DNA from: Bacillus sp. AFS088145
GTDB taxonomy: Bacteria; Bacillota; Bacilli; Bacillales; Bacillaceae_G
Length of the DNA stretch: 64,000 nt
Assembly: GCF_002564465.1 (NCBI RefSeq)
Contig: NZ_NUUX01000013.1
Location: forward strand, 256,466-320,465
Direction of reading: 5' to 3'
In this document: positions 17,840-26,370 of the stretch, one piece after another
Position numbering within the stretch: the first letter of the stretch is position 1
How the letters are laid out: each line of letters starts with the position of its first letter
Position numbers and translations under genes: made by a program
Notes under the pieces: generated by a model
What the model saw: the letters and a program-made list of their open reading frames with translations, nothing else
Told to the model about the DNA's origin: nothing
Database searches by the model: none

Positions 17840-18568
17840 ATGATTCAAACAAATGGTACTAGAGAAGAACATACACTATATAGTGAACACATTAAAAAAG
17901 AAATTACATTTACAATATACTATTCAAGCATGTACACCCCGTTAATAAAACATCACTTATTAATTGCTCAAGATGGACAAGACTATTTTAATTTAGGAAA
18001 AGTTCATCGAGTCATTGAAAAATTAACAAAAGAAGGTTCAATTCAACCTACAATCATTGTAGGAATACCATATTCTTCACCAGAGGAGCGCTTTAAGCTA
18101 TACCACCCTTCTCAAGTGGGACAAAAAAATTATATTCGTTTTTTAGCTGAAGAATTACTTCCATATTTAGATGATCATTTACCTTTACTTGGATTAGCCC
18201 ATAGCAGAACATTAATCGGCGATTCATTAGGTGGTACTGTTTCATTACAAGCTGCATTTACCTATCCTAATACATTTGGACAAGTCATTATGCAATCCCC
18301 ATTTGTGAACGATGATGTTCTAGAATTTTTAGAGAATACAAAATTAAATTCAATTCTTTCTATTGTTCAAACTGTTGGAAAACAAGAAGATAATGTTTTT
18401 ACACCAAGTAAGCAATGGGTTAATTTTGTCAAAGGTGGACTACAATTAAAAGATATTTTATCTAACTTCCCTGTAGAATTACATTATGCAGAATATGAAG
18501 GGGACCATACTTGGACAAACTGGGAAAAGCAACTTGAAGAGGTATTAAAAATTAGTTTAGCAAAATAA
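17840..18568 (+). CDS. yjcH: Esterase-family alpha/beta hydrolase YjcH
   Basis: 242 residues of the esterase-D-like alpha/beta hydrolase family. The nucleophile motif GDSLGG places the catalytic Ser at residue 129, and EGDHTW near the C-terminus supplies the His. No signal peptide, so cytosolic. AGAGGAG precedes the ATG. Length and placement before yjcG and yjcF match B. subtilis YjcH, a protein without established substrate. Confidence 0.85.
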   Translation: MIQTNGTREEHTLYSEHIKKEITFTIYYSSMYTPLIKHHLLIAQDGQDYFNLGKVHRVIEKLTKEGSIQPTIIVGIPYSSPEERFKLYHPSQVGQKNYIRFLAEELLPYLDDHLPLLGLAHSRTLIGDSLGGTVSLQAAFTYPNTFGQVIMQSPFVNDDVLEFLENTKLNSILSIVQTVGKQEDNVFTPSKQWVNFVKGGLQLKDILSNFPVELHYAEYEGDHTWTNWEKQLEEVLKISLAK

Positions 18569-18681
18569 TTCGTGAAACTTAGCGATTTTCAAAAAATTTG
18601 GTATAATTAAAATTAGTTATTTTTCTTTCGTTAATTTTTTCAAATTAAAATATAAAGTATTGTAAACAGGAGGTAATTTTT

Positions 18682-19197
18682 ATGAAATGTGGCGTTGTTA
18701 TTTTCCCATCTAATTTAGTTCAAGATAAGGCTAATGAGTATAGAAAACGTTTTGATCCAGCTTATACGTTAATCTCTCCTCATGTAACAGTAAGAAGTGG
18801 ATTCGAATTAAGTGAAGATCAACTTCCAAATATTATTTCACAATTAAATGAAATTGCGAGTCAAATTGAACCATTTGAATTGGAAATTAATAAGGTAAGT
18901 TCTTTTGCACCAGTTAATAATGTCATTTATTTAAAAGTTACACCTGTTGAAGCATTAAAAGAGCTTCATGAAAAAATGCACACTGGCACTTTCCCAGAAA
19001 TAAAAGATTATGCATTCGTACCGCATATTACAATTGGTCAGCAATTACAAGATGCTGAATTTGCTGATATTCTAGGCCAGTTACGCATGATTCAATTTAG
19101 TTACAATGAAGTAGTAGATAACTTTAAATTAGTTTACCAATTAGAAAACGGTGCTTGGGAAGTGTATGAAACATTTAAATTAGGAGCAAAAAAATGA
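18682..19197 (+). CDS. yjcG: 2H phosphoesterase-family protein YjcG
   Basis: 171 residues of the 2'-5' RNA ligase/2H phosphoesterase fold. The two signature tetrads are HVTV (from His34) and HITI (near residue 115). Such enzymes act on 2'-5' or cyclic phosphodiesters; the physiological substrate of YjcG is not known. AGGAGG is well placed upstream. It overlaps the following acetyltransferase gene by 4 bp (ATGA), so the two are translationally coupled. Confidence 0.9.
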   Translation: MKCGVVIFPSNLVQDKANEYRKRFDPAYTLISPHVTVRSGFELSEDQLPNIISQLNEIASQIEPFELEINKVSSFAPVNNVIYLKVTPVEALKELHEKMHTGTFPEIKDYAFVPHITIGQQLQDAEFADILGQLRMIQFSYNEVVDNFKLVYQLENGAWEVYETFKLGAKK

Positions 19198-19625
19198 GCA
19201 TTCGCACTATAGTAGCAGCAACAGACGCAAGTATACAAGACGCTCTTAAAGTACGAGTAGAAGTTTTTGTAGAGGAACAACAAATTTCAAGAGAATTAGA
19301 GTTTGATGGCCTTGACGAAGAATGTATACATTTTGTATCATACGACGGAGAACAACCGATTGCTGCAGGTCGACTTAGATTAATCGAATCGACTGGAAAA
19401 GTTCAGCGAATCTGCGTTTTAAGTAGCTATCGAGGAAAAAAAATTGGAAATGAAATTATGTACCTAATTCATAAAACTTCAAAGGAAAAAGGCTTAAATC
19501 AATTAGTCCTACATGCACAAGAATCCGCCATTCCTTTTTATGAAAAATTAGGTTATAAAATCTCTTCCGAAATATTTTTTGAAGCTGGCATTCCACATGC
19601 AGAAATGAAACTAAAATTAAATTAA
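19194..19625 (+). CDS. yjcF: GNAT-family N-acetyltransferase YjcF
   Basis: 143 residues. The acetyl-CoA loop region RICVLSSYRGKKIGNEIM (Q/RxxGxG/A-like) and the C-terminal LHAQESAIPFYEKLGYK segment are typical GNAT motifs A and B. The substrate is unknown. Start overlaps the stop of yjcG; a palindromic terminator follows 9 bp after its stop codon. Confidence 0.9.
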   Translation: MSIRTIVAATDASIQDALKVRVEVFVEEQQISRELEFDGLDEECIHFVSYDGEQPIAAGRLRLIESTGKVQRICVLSSYRGKKIGNEIMYLIHKTSKEKGLNQLVLHAQESAIPFYEKLGYKISSEIFFEAGIPHAEMKLKLN

Positions 19626-19633
19626 ACACACTT

Positions 19634-19667
19634 AAAACTATGATTCAATTGAATCATAGTTTTTTCA
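19634..19667 (+). terminator. Terminator of the yjcH-yjcG-yjcF cluster
   Basis: A perfect 30-base palindrome (15-bp arms beginning AAAACTATGATTC) ending in a run of six T residues. Confidence 0.9.
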
Positions 19668-19836
19668 TTGGGATTTAAAAAACTATACACAAGACTATGT
19701 AACAAACAACGGTCTTACTAAAGTATTTAGTTCGATACAGATGAAAAGATACTTTTTTCCCATTAAAATTAACTTTTCGTACACAAATCTTTTTGGTAAC
19801 ATAGATGAGTCTGCTTTAATTTTAAGGGGGAAAATA

Positions 19837-22131
19837 ATGAAAATTGCAAACTATCAAAATCAATCAATCTATTTACCAGAATTCCCTCGATCAAGATATG
19901 AGGAAATATATCAAGCCAGTATTCGCGGGGAAGTTAAATGTGTTAATTGCCATCAAAACTTAAGTTTCACTTTAACTATTTATGATATTCCTCATTTTTA
20001 TCATATAAACAAAGAACAAAATCTAGCATGTATGAATCATAACGTAGAGTTGGAGCAAGAAATTGTTGCTAGATTTGAAAATACTCATTCTACTACCGAA
20101 AATACTAACGATCGTATTATTAAACTACCTACTAAGCGATCGATCTCAACTACAGCTACAATTGAAAAAACAGATGAAAATCAATTTATTAACAGACTAC
20201 CTTTTTACAATATCCCACCATATAAAAAAAATGAAAAAAAGACGGATGAATTTGTGATCAATCAAATTTCATTAGATTCACAACAATGGAACGCTGTTAC
20301 ACATATCGGTTCACCATTACTTGTACTTGCTGGAGCCGGAAGTGGTAAAACACGAGTCATTACAACTCGAGCAATGCATTTAATGAATAGCGGTATACTT
20401 CCTCATGAAATGATGCTCGTAACATTCACGTCAAAAGCATCTGCTGAAATGAAAGAAAGAATGAAAGGTCTAGGTTACCCTATTCAACAGATGGAAATTG
20501 GTACCTTTCATAGTATTTTCTATAAAATGCTTTTACGATATGATCGTGCAAAATGGGATTCAAGTCGATTAATTAAATCAGATTTTCAAAAGGAGATCAT
20601 GTTAAAGCAAATTGGTCGACGACTTGAAATTGATGAAAAGTCATTTGCATACGACCAAGCTATTCAACAAATCGGCTTATGGAAGAACTCTTGTGTTTAT
20701 CCTCATGAAATTAGAACAAAAGATGCCTGGGAAGAACAGGTCGCTTCTCTTTATGAAGGCTATGAATCATTAAAAAAGCAAAATGGGCAATTTGATTTTG
20801 ACGATATGTTACTCGGTTGCTTTGAAATGTTAAATGAAAATAATGAATTACTTTTACATTATCAAAACCGATTTAAATGTTTATTAGTCGATGAGTTCCA
20901 AGATATTAATAAAATCCAATTCAATATTCTAAAAATCCTTTTTCAACATACAGAAAATATTACGGCTGTTGGTGATGATGACCAGTCAATTTACGCATTT
21001 AGAGGAAGTGACCCCAGGTTTATCTTAGACTTTAAAGAGCATTTCCAAGGATCTACAATTTATCATTTAAGTGAAAACTATCGTTCCACCCACGGGATAG
21101 TATCATTGGCAAACGAAGTCATTAAGCCTAATAAAAACCGTTTTGAAAAATCAATGCATGCTCAATATGACTACGATCAAGTACCTTCTTTCTTCTTTCC
21201 ATACGATGAAGAAGAAGAAGCAACGATGATTATTAATGATATGAAAGAAAAAATTAATAACGGTGCAAATCCAGGACAATTTGCAATTTTATATCGCACT
21301 AATACTGCATCAAGGGCTGTTTTTGAGCGATTAATTGGAACAAGCCTACCATTTACAATCGATCAAGATGGCGACTCATTTTATGATCGACCTATTATTC
21401 GTAAAATGATCTCGTTCTTACTATTAATAGGAGATGAGGACCATCAAGCAGCATTGAAAGAAATATTACCTGTCTTTTTCTTAAAACAACAAGCATTTCA
21501 AGATGCAAAAATGAATAGTGTTTTGCAAAATCTATCTTTCTTAGAAGCATTCACCACTATTAAAAGTGCAGCACCATTTCAAATTAAAAAAATTGAAAAC
21601 CTGATAAAGATTTTACGTTATTTAAAACACGCATCACCTTTAGAAGCAATTGAGCGAATTGAAGAAAGTCCAGCATTTATGGACTATATTAAAAAGCGTG
21701 GAAATGAGTCTAATAAAATCGAACGACCATCTGATGATTTGAGAGATTTAAAGGTTGTAAGCAAAAATTTCAAATCAATTAGAGAGTTTATTGAACACGC
21801 ATTTCATATTTCTGCTAAATTTAAAGAATATAAGCAGAAAAAAAATCAGTCATCACAATGTAATATTTCGCTTTTAACAGCTCACCGTTCAAAGGGATTA
21901 GAGTATGATTATGTCTATATTCTAGGTGTTGTAGACGGAGGATTCCCTCATGATTATGCTTTAGAATCTTTAAAAAATGGTAACTTAGATCAACTAGAAG
22001 AAGAACGTCGCCTTCTTTATGTGGCATGTACAAGAGCTAGAAAGCTATTATACTTATCAATTCTTCAAAAAAGAAGAGGCAAAAAAGCTAATTCTTCAAG
22101 ACTAATTCGACGCTTTATTAATAAGAAATGA
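19837..22131 (+). CDS. yjcD: UvrD/PcrA-like superfamily 1 helicase YjcD
   Basis: 764 residues from the ATG at 19837, which has AAGGGGG upstream; an earlier in-frame ATG at 19741 lacks one. About 160 residues of N-terminal extension contain a possible Zn site (CVNCHQ ... HFYH ... CMNH). The helicase core follows: Walker A AGAGSGKTRV, motif Ia, Walker B LLVDEFQD, GDDDQSIYAFRGS (motif III), ENYRST (motif IV), TAHRSKGLEYDYVYI (motif V) and VACTRARKLLYLS (motif VI). It should translocate 3'-5' on single-stranded DNA. Length matches B. subtilis YjcD (about 760), distinct from PcrA and AddA. Confidence 0.9.
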   Translation: MKIANYQNQSIYLPEFPRSRYEEIYQASIRGEVKCVNCHQNLSFTLTIYDIPHFYHINKEQNLACMNHNVELEQEIVARFENTHSTTENTNDRIIKLPTKRSISTTATIEKTDENQFINRLPFYNIPPYKKNEKKTDEFVINQISLDSQQWNAVTHIGSPLLVLAGAGSGKTRVITTRAMHLMNSGILPHEMMLVTFTSKASAEMKERMKGLGYPIQQMEIGTFHSIFYKMLLRYDRAKWDSSRLIKSDFQKEIMLKQIGRRLEIDEKSFAYDQAIQQIGLWKNSCVYPHEIRTKDAWEEQVASLYEGYESLKKQNGQFDFDDMLLGCFEMLNENNELLLHYQNRFKCLLVDEFQDINKIQFNILKILFQHTENITAVGDDDQSIYAFRGSDPRFILDFKEHFQGSTIYHLSENYRSTHGIVSLANEVIKPNKNRFEKSMHAQYDYDQVPSFFFPYDEEEEATMIINDMKEKINNGANPGQFAILYRTNTASRAVFERLIGTSLPFTIDQDGDSFYDRPIIRKMISFLLLIGDEDHQAALKEILPVFFLKQQAFQDAKMNSVLQNLSFLEAFTTIKSAAPFQIKKIENLIKILRYLKHASPLEAIERIEESPAFMDYIKKRGNESNKIERPSDDLRDLKVVSKNFKSIREFIEHAFHISAKFKEYKQKKNQSSQCNISLLTAHRSKGLEYDYVYILGVVDGGFPHDYALESLKNGNLDQLEEERRLLYVACTRARKLLYLSILQKRRGKKANSSRLIRRFINKK

Positions 22132-22167
22132 GATTGAACTAACTAATTTTAAATATTGGACAAAAAT

Positions 22168-22195
22168 AAAGGTGAGCAAATATGCTCACCTTTTT
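22168..22195. terminator. Bidirectional terminator between yjcD and the Gln-rich gene
   Basis: AAAGGTGAGC pairs with GCTCACCTTT across a 6-nt loop, with T-rich flanks on both strands. Confidence 0.88.
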
Positions 22196-22200
22196 ATAAT

Positions 22201-22398
22201 TTATCGTCTAGTTGTTCTACTGCCACAGCCACAACCTGATTTTTTCACATAGCCGGCCGGAGCGCCTTGATAATATGGATTATAGTTCGCTTGATTCATT
22301 TGTTGCTGCATTTGTTGTTGTTGCATTTGATACTGCTGTTGTTGTTGGAGTTGTTGCCATTGAAAAGGAGTCATTTGACCCTGACCTTGATTATACAT
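22201..22398 (-). CDS. Small Gln-rich, Cys-tailed protein, probable spore coat component
   Basis: 65 residues: a Gln/Met run from ~10 to 37, a Tyr/Asn/Pro patch (NPYYQGAPAGY) and a C-terminal KKSGCGCGSRTTRR with two Cys. Composition of this kind (Gln-rich, Tyr, paired Cys) is common in cross-linked coat or sporulation proteins, and the gene sits beside yjcA and the cotZ/cotO genes. GGGAGG precedes the ATG. Role is inference from composition and location; the family was not recognised. Confidence 0.6.
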   Translation of the reverse strand: MYNQGQGQMTPFQWQQLQQQQQYQMQQQQMQQQMNQANYNPYYQGAPAGYVKKSGCGCGSRTTRR

Positions 22399-22466
22399 AT
22401 CTTCCCTCCTAAATAAATCTATTCACATTAGTATATGAAAGGAATTTTCAATCGTTCTACCTAAAA

Positions 22467-22817
22467 TTACGAATTCAGTCTATTCACAATCGTTTCTATT
22501 ACGCCAGCTGCCCCTGCAATAGCTAACAAAATGATGATGAACTCTCCCACATGTGGAAAGAACACATATATTAATATTAAAAACGCTGTACACCAAATTC
22601 CGCTACACCAAGTACAACTTAATAACTCACCAAAAAAGTATTGGATTCCACTTCCTTTAATCTTTGTATAAGTAACAGGCATCCCATTCTCTTCAAGCGT
22701 TATTTCATCAATAAAAGGTCTTCTTAGAAAAGCTGTTATTTTATCGTGAACAACTAAACGAGTCAATCGAAAGCTTGCCAAAATTAAGATAAATAGCAAC
22801 AACCAACTTATATCCAT
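22467..22817 (-). CDS. yjcA: YjcA-like DUF1360 sporulation membrane protein
   Basis: 116 residues with an N-terminal helix (residues 3-16), a motif FRLTRLVVHD, a central CTWCSGIWC cluster and two further helices. The R-L-x-x-L-V-V-H-D segment and CxxCxGxWC pattern are hallmarks of the DUF1360/YjcA family, linked to sporulation in Bacillus. No purine-rich ribosome site is visible before the ATG at 22815-22817, which is unusual here and leaves the start slightly uncertain. Confidence 0.82.
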   Translation of the reverse strand: MDISWLLLFILILASFRLTRLVVHDKITAFLRRPFIDEITLEENGMPVTYTKIKGSGIQYFFGELLSCTWCSGIWCTAFLILIYVFFPHVGEFIIILLAIAGAAGVIETIVNRLNS

Positions 22818-23103
22818 GTTAAGTATGGGGACAAGGGATATGGATGCAAGGGGTAAATAACCTCACTTCCTTACCCTACATTTATGCTCCTTTAATCCCT
22901 TCCAACCCTTCTCCTCCCCTTTTCTTTTTTACTCTCCCTATTCCCCTATTACAGATCTAAGCTCTTCTTTGTCTTTCCTGCTTTAACTGTACTATTTGCA
23001 CCTAAGCCCATTTATCTAAAAAAGCAAAAATCTTCAGTAACCGTTTTTCGCCTGCTTAATATCATAGTAATGTAATATCCATCTAAAGTGATAAGGAGTG
23101 AAA

Positions 23104-23655
23104 ATGATGAGTTGCAAAGACAACCACGACAAAAAAAGAAACCATTGTGTATGTGACGTTGTAAAATTCATAAACGATCTACAAGATTGCGCAACAAACA
23201 CTTGCCCAACAGGTTGTGACGTTCCATTCTTAGGTGCTAACCCTAATGTACCACTTGCAAATACTCGCCCTTTCCTATTGTATTTAGCGAACGGTGAATT
23301 ATTTAGAGTACCAGCGTTTAATCATAATAATATGATGCAAATGATGGCACAAAATCGTGATGGCAATGGCAATGACAATCAAAATAACAACAAAAACGGT
23401 CAAATGAACAATTGCCAAGATACAGTTGTTTTCCGTGTTGAAAGTGTAGATGAAGATTGTTGTGCAGTGTTAAGAGCATTAGTCCCTGTTAAAACTGGTG
23501 ACGGCAAAGACAACAACAAAAATAACAACCAAAACACTTTCTGTGAACTAGTAGACGGTGACATGTTTGTTGCTTCAAACACTTGTGTAACTGTTGACTT
23601 AGATTGCTTCTGTGCAATCCAATGCTTACGTGACGTACACGTTACAAATCTGTAA
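23104..23655 (+). CDS. cotZ: Spore coat/crust protein of the CotY/CotZ (ExsY) family with Asn-rich inserts
   Basis: About 183 residues; AAGGAG at 23093-23098 favours the ATG at 23104 or 23107 over the GTG at 23098 that overlaps it. Cys-rich blocks CVCDVVKFINDLQDC and CPTGCDVPFLG at the N-terminus, then CCAVLRAL and LDCFCAIQCLRDVH near the C-terminus, define the CotY/CotZ/ExsY family, which self-assembles by disulfides into the outer coat, crust or exosporium basal layer. Two low-complexity Asn/Asp/Gly/Lys stretches (about residues 82-103 and 138-148) interrupt it and are not usual. Likely late mother-cell expression (SigK), but I cannot fix a promoter. Confidence 0.9.
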   Translation: MMSCKDNHDKKRNHCVCDVVKFINDLQDCATNTCPTGCDVPFLGANPNVPLANTRPFLLYLANGELFRVPAFNHNNMMQMMAQNRDGNGNDNQNNNKNGQMNNCQDTVVFRVESVDEDCCAVLRALVPVKTGDGKDNNKNNNQNTFCELVDGDMFVASNTCVTVDLDCFCAIQCLRDVHVTNL

Positions 23656-23680
23656 GTTTAATGTAAACTAAAAAACTATG

Positions 23681-23711
23681 GGTGGTAGATCATGTATCTA
23701 CCACCTTTTTA
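23681..23711. terminator. Terminator between cotZ and cotO
   Basis: GGTGGTAGAT pairs perfectly with ATCTACCACC over a 5-nt loop, followed by TTTTT on the plus strand. Confidence 0.9.
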
Positions 23712-23716
23712 ACGCC

Positions 23717-24235
23717 TTAAATACCTACCATTTGAATACTTACAATACTTTGAATATCCAATTGGACGTCATTAATTTTTGAAGAAACCTTAATTGAAAC
23801 CTTCCCTTCGTTGTAACCCATAATATAGCCAATATATAAATCTTTATCTGTTCGAATTCGGCACTCAACTTTTGGAATATAATGAGGCTTATTTATCATA
23901 AATAATACTTTTTCTTCATTCGTCATAGCTTTAAATGGTTTTTTCATCCAAGTATTGTCTGCTTCGACTTGTTCTTCTTCTTCTTGTTGTTCTTCTTGTT
24001 CATCTAAATTCACAACATCTTCAAATTCTTCTAATTCATCTAGTTCTTCTAGTTCTTCTAGTTCTTCAACTTCTACGTATTTAGAAGCTACATATTCTTT
24101 GTCCTTTTGTTTTTGATCCTGATTATTTACTTTGACCACATATGAGTGTTGTACATTCAACTTGGCTTCTTGAAAATCTGGCTGCGCAATATATAATAAT
24201 GGCTTTACACCCTCTTTAGACTCTTTTCGTGCCAT
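23717..24235 (-). CDS. cotO: Spore coat morphogenetic protein CotO
   Basis: 172 residues. N-terminus MARKESKEGVKPLLYIAQP and the C-terminal domain beginning KPFKAMTNEEKVLFMINKPHYIPKV match the CotO family, which guides late coat assembly. Between them is a highly acidic linker (residues ~55-90) made of EELEELEELDELEEF-like units and poly-Glu/Gln. GGGAGG precedes the ATG. The neighbours cotZ and fabI agree with the B. subtilis locus order. Confidence 0.88.
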   Translation of the reverse strand: MARKESKEGVKPLLYIAQPDFQEAKLNVQHSYVVKVNNQDQKQKDKEYVASKYVEVEELEELEELDELEEFEDVVNLDEQEEQQEEEEQVEADNTWMKKPFKAMTNEEKVLFMINKPHYIPKVECRIRTDKDLYIGYIMGYNEGKVSIKVSSKINDVQLDIQSIVSIQMVGI

Positions 24236-24477
24236 TGTTGTTCCTCCCTCGTAAGTGTGCTCTCATAAATTATATGAACGGACAATATTTATCATGTTAC
24301 TTTTTTCTCAATCAAGTAACCTACAAATTTAATGGAAATACGAAATAATTGCCTATCAACACTTGACTAATTTTATACATATTCATATAAATTGGACAAA
24401 TATCCTAGTACAAACAATTGACAGGGCACATATAATTACATTGTAACCGCACAGAAAAAACAAGGAGCGATGAAAAA

Positions 24478-24951
24478 GTGAATAAAGAGTTATTCTCAGT
24501 ATTCGTAGGTAAAGGAGTTAGAATTGGTCGAGGAGGTCATGAATCTAAAGAAGGTTTATTACTTGGTGCATATGGAACACATATTGCTCTTTTTACAGAG
24601 GCTGAAGGTGTAATTTACTACCCATATACTCATATTAAAAGCGTAACTTCATTTGCTAAAGGTAAATTATCTTATGATGAAATGTACAATACGATTGAAT
24701 TATTACCAAATGAGAGTTTTGTAGACTTATTAAATTCTCAAGTTAGACAATGGGTAAAAATTAATCGCGGTGGCCACGACAAAGTTGAAGGCATTCTTCT
24801 TGATGCAAACCATGATTATGTAGAAATTTCTTTTAACGATGAACTAGTGTATCTTGCTACTTATCATGTAAAAAGTGTAAGTTTCGGAGAAAAATTTGAA
24901 GTTTACGAAAGAAGTAATACGACAAGCCAAACATTAAGAAGAAGAAAATAA
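24478..24951 (+). CDS. CotB-like coat protein with two RGGHE-type repeats
   Basis: 157 residues starting at a GTG (the nearby ATG at 24470 gives only three codons). Two copies of a ~50-residue small-barrel repeat are visible: VRIGRGGHESKEGLLL ... HIKSVT and VKINRGGHDKVEGILL ... HVKSVS. This repeat (binding-loop RGG, strand, H-h-K-S ending) is found at the N-terminus of CotB-family spore coat proteins. The tail ends in LRRRK. AAGGAG lies 10 nt upstream of GTG. Genomic position between cotO and another repeat protein supports a coat role. Confidence 0.75.
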   Translation: MNKELFSVFVGKGVRIGRGGHESKEGLLLGAYGTHIALFTEAEGVIYYPYTHIKSVTSFAKGKLSYDEMYNTIELLPNESFVDLLNSQVRQWVKINRGGHDKVEGILLDANHDYVEISFNDELVYLATYHVKSVSFGEKFEVYERSNTTSQTLRRRK

Positions 24952-24961
24952 TGTTTAGAAA

Positions 24962-24994
24962 GGTCGTTTTATGAAATAAAACGACCCTTTTTTT
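24962..24994 (+). terminator. Terminator of the CotB-like gene
   Basis: GGTCGTTTTAT pairs with ATAAAACGACC over a 3-nt loop and is followed by a run of T residues. Confidence 0.9.
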
Positions 24995-25324
24995 ATAAAA
25001 CTTTGACCCTCGATGCCATTCTAATTATGTTAACCCATTATAAAGTAATTTGAAACTATACTTAATTTTGAGTGGTAATCTATAAATCATTGGAAGTATG
25101 CTGTTATGAACTAACTGATCCAACTATAAAATTTAATAATCTTTTTTCATTCATATAAGACAGGCACTATCTACCTTGCCAACCTTTAAATGAAATGATT
25201 GATTTTATTTAGACAAACTATCTTCCTAATCGATATGCCCATATTAATAAAAATTGAAAATCCTTTTTCAGAAATAAACATGTCTGAATAATAATGATTT
25301 ATCTTTTTAAGAAAGGAGAAAATC
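24995..25324. other. Intergenic, only the 5' region of the next gene
   Basis: AT-rich, no reading frame supported. It should contain the promoter for the gene at 25325; AAAGGAG ends just before that ATG. Confidence 0.4.
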
Positions 25325-25990
25325 ATGGCAAGTTTCAAAAATTTTCTCAACAAACAAGTTACAATTGAAATATCCGGTAACAGTAATGTTGATGGAATCT
25401 TAATTGAAGTTGGAAATGATTTATTAGTTGTTTTCAATGGTGAAAATTTCCTTTATATTCCACTACTTCATATTCATAACCTTAGTGAAATTACACTCGA
25501 AGAATCCTTTGGTATGGTTCCTTCCCTCCAAGAATTAGAACACGAAAAAGATGAGTTATCTTTACGTAAAGTATTAACTGCTGCCAAAGGGATTTTTGTA
25601 GAAATTAGTCTATCAAATAATCGTTCTTTTCATGGCTTTATTACAACCATCATGAATAATTATTTTGTATTCTATTCACCGATTTATAAAATCATGTATA
25701 TATCCCTCCAGCATTTAAAGTGGTTAACCCCTTATCTCACAGAAAAAACCCCTTATATGTTAAGTAATAATTTATTACCTGTTAATCCTTCTAATATCCC
25801 TCTAGCGCGCACGTTAGACGTTCAATTAAATAAGTTGATTGGTGAATTAGTCGTAATGAACAGTGGAGAAAATTACGAATATATAGGTAAGTTGAGTTCT
25901 ATTGACTCAAATTTCATAGAGTTGACTACATCTAGAGGAGAAAGTAAATTAGTAGGTCTTCGTCACTTAAAATCAATTTTTATTCCGTAA
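25325..25990 (+). CDS. Three-repeat DUF2642-like protein, probable coat-associated
   Basis: 221 residues with three copies of a small beta-barrel repeat (about residues 7-52, 86-133 and 168-221). Each copy runs from a VTIEI/VEISL/LVVMN strand to a closing H-h-x-x-h motif (HIHNLSE, HLKWLTP, HLKSIFI). The pattern is the same as in the two-repeat protein encoded just upstream but lacks the RGG loop. AAAGGAG precedes the ATG. Function is unknown; DUF2642-type proteins are common in Bacillus sporulation clusters. Confidence 0.68.
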   Translation: MASFKNFLNKQVTIEISGNSNVDGILIEVGNDLLVVFNGENFLYIPLLHIHNLSEITLEESFGMVPSLQELEHEKDELSLRKVLTAAKGIFVEISLSNNRSFHGFITTIMNNYFVFYSPIYKIMYISLQHLKWLTPYLTEKTPYMLSNNLLPVNPSNIPLARTLDVQLNKLIGELVVMNSGENYEYIGKLSSIDSNFIELTTSRGESKLVGLRHLKSIFIP

Positions 25991-26023
25991 GAATTAATAA
26001 AATTAAAATGCCACATTTACAAT

Positions 26024-26063
26024 AAAAAAGTGCCTATTTATGATAAAAGAAGGCACTTTTTTT
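26024..26063 (+). terminator. Terminator of the three-repeat protein gene
   Basis: AAAAAAGTGCC pairs with GGCACTTTTTT across a 17-nt loop, with T residues continuing on the plus strand. Confidence 0.85.
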
Positions 26064-26159
26064 ATTTGATATGTCAGGATGATTTCCCTAACAGAATGTT
26101 TACCCATATAAAGAAGAACGCTTATTTCCACTTAATTCTGTTTTCCCTATAGACCGTTT

Positions 26160-26310
26160 TATATTTTAATACTCTGTACTTACTCATGAACCTTTTGTGA
26201 GTTGTTTTTTTCATCTTCTCGCTGTTTTAATTACTCATGAACCCCTTATGATTATCTATTTTTCGTCTTCTGGCTGTTTTAATTACTCATGAACCTTATT
26301 TAAAGTATGT
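26160..26310. repeat. Three copies of a ~51-bp intergenic repeat
   Basis: The core TACTCATGAACC recurs at 26181, 26232 and 26284 (spacing 51 and 52). The last two copies share 23 identical bases at 26221-26243 and 26273-26295. The first copy can fold as CTCATGAACCTTTTGTGAG. Related units occur at 43150-43300. Confidence 0.8.
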
Positions 26311-26324
26311 TTACTTAAAAACAC

Positions 26325-26357
26325 GAAAAAAAAATAGAAGCCATTTAGACTTCTATT
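26325..26357 (-). terminator. Terminator of fabI
   Basis: On the minus strand AATAGAAG pairs with CTTCTATT and is followed by a T8-9 run, 14 bp after the fabI stop. Confidence 0.82.
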
Positions 26358-26370
26358 ATTTTTACTCTTC

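Noticed and set aside
23041-23095. SigK -10-like CATAGTAAT upstream of cotZ
   Set aside because: The final two bases and the -35 spacing do not match the SigK consensus well enough.
25186-25437. 83-codon minus-strand frame
   Set aside because: It overlaps the well-supported three-repeat gene in antisense and has no family features.
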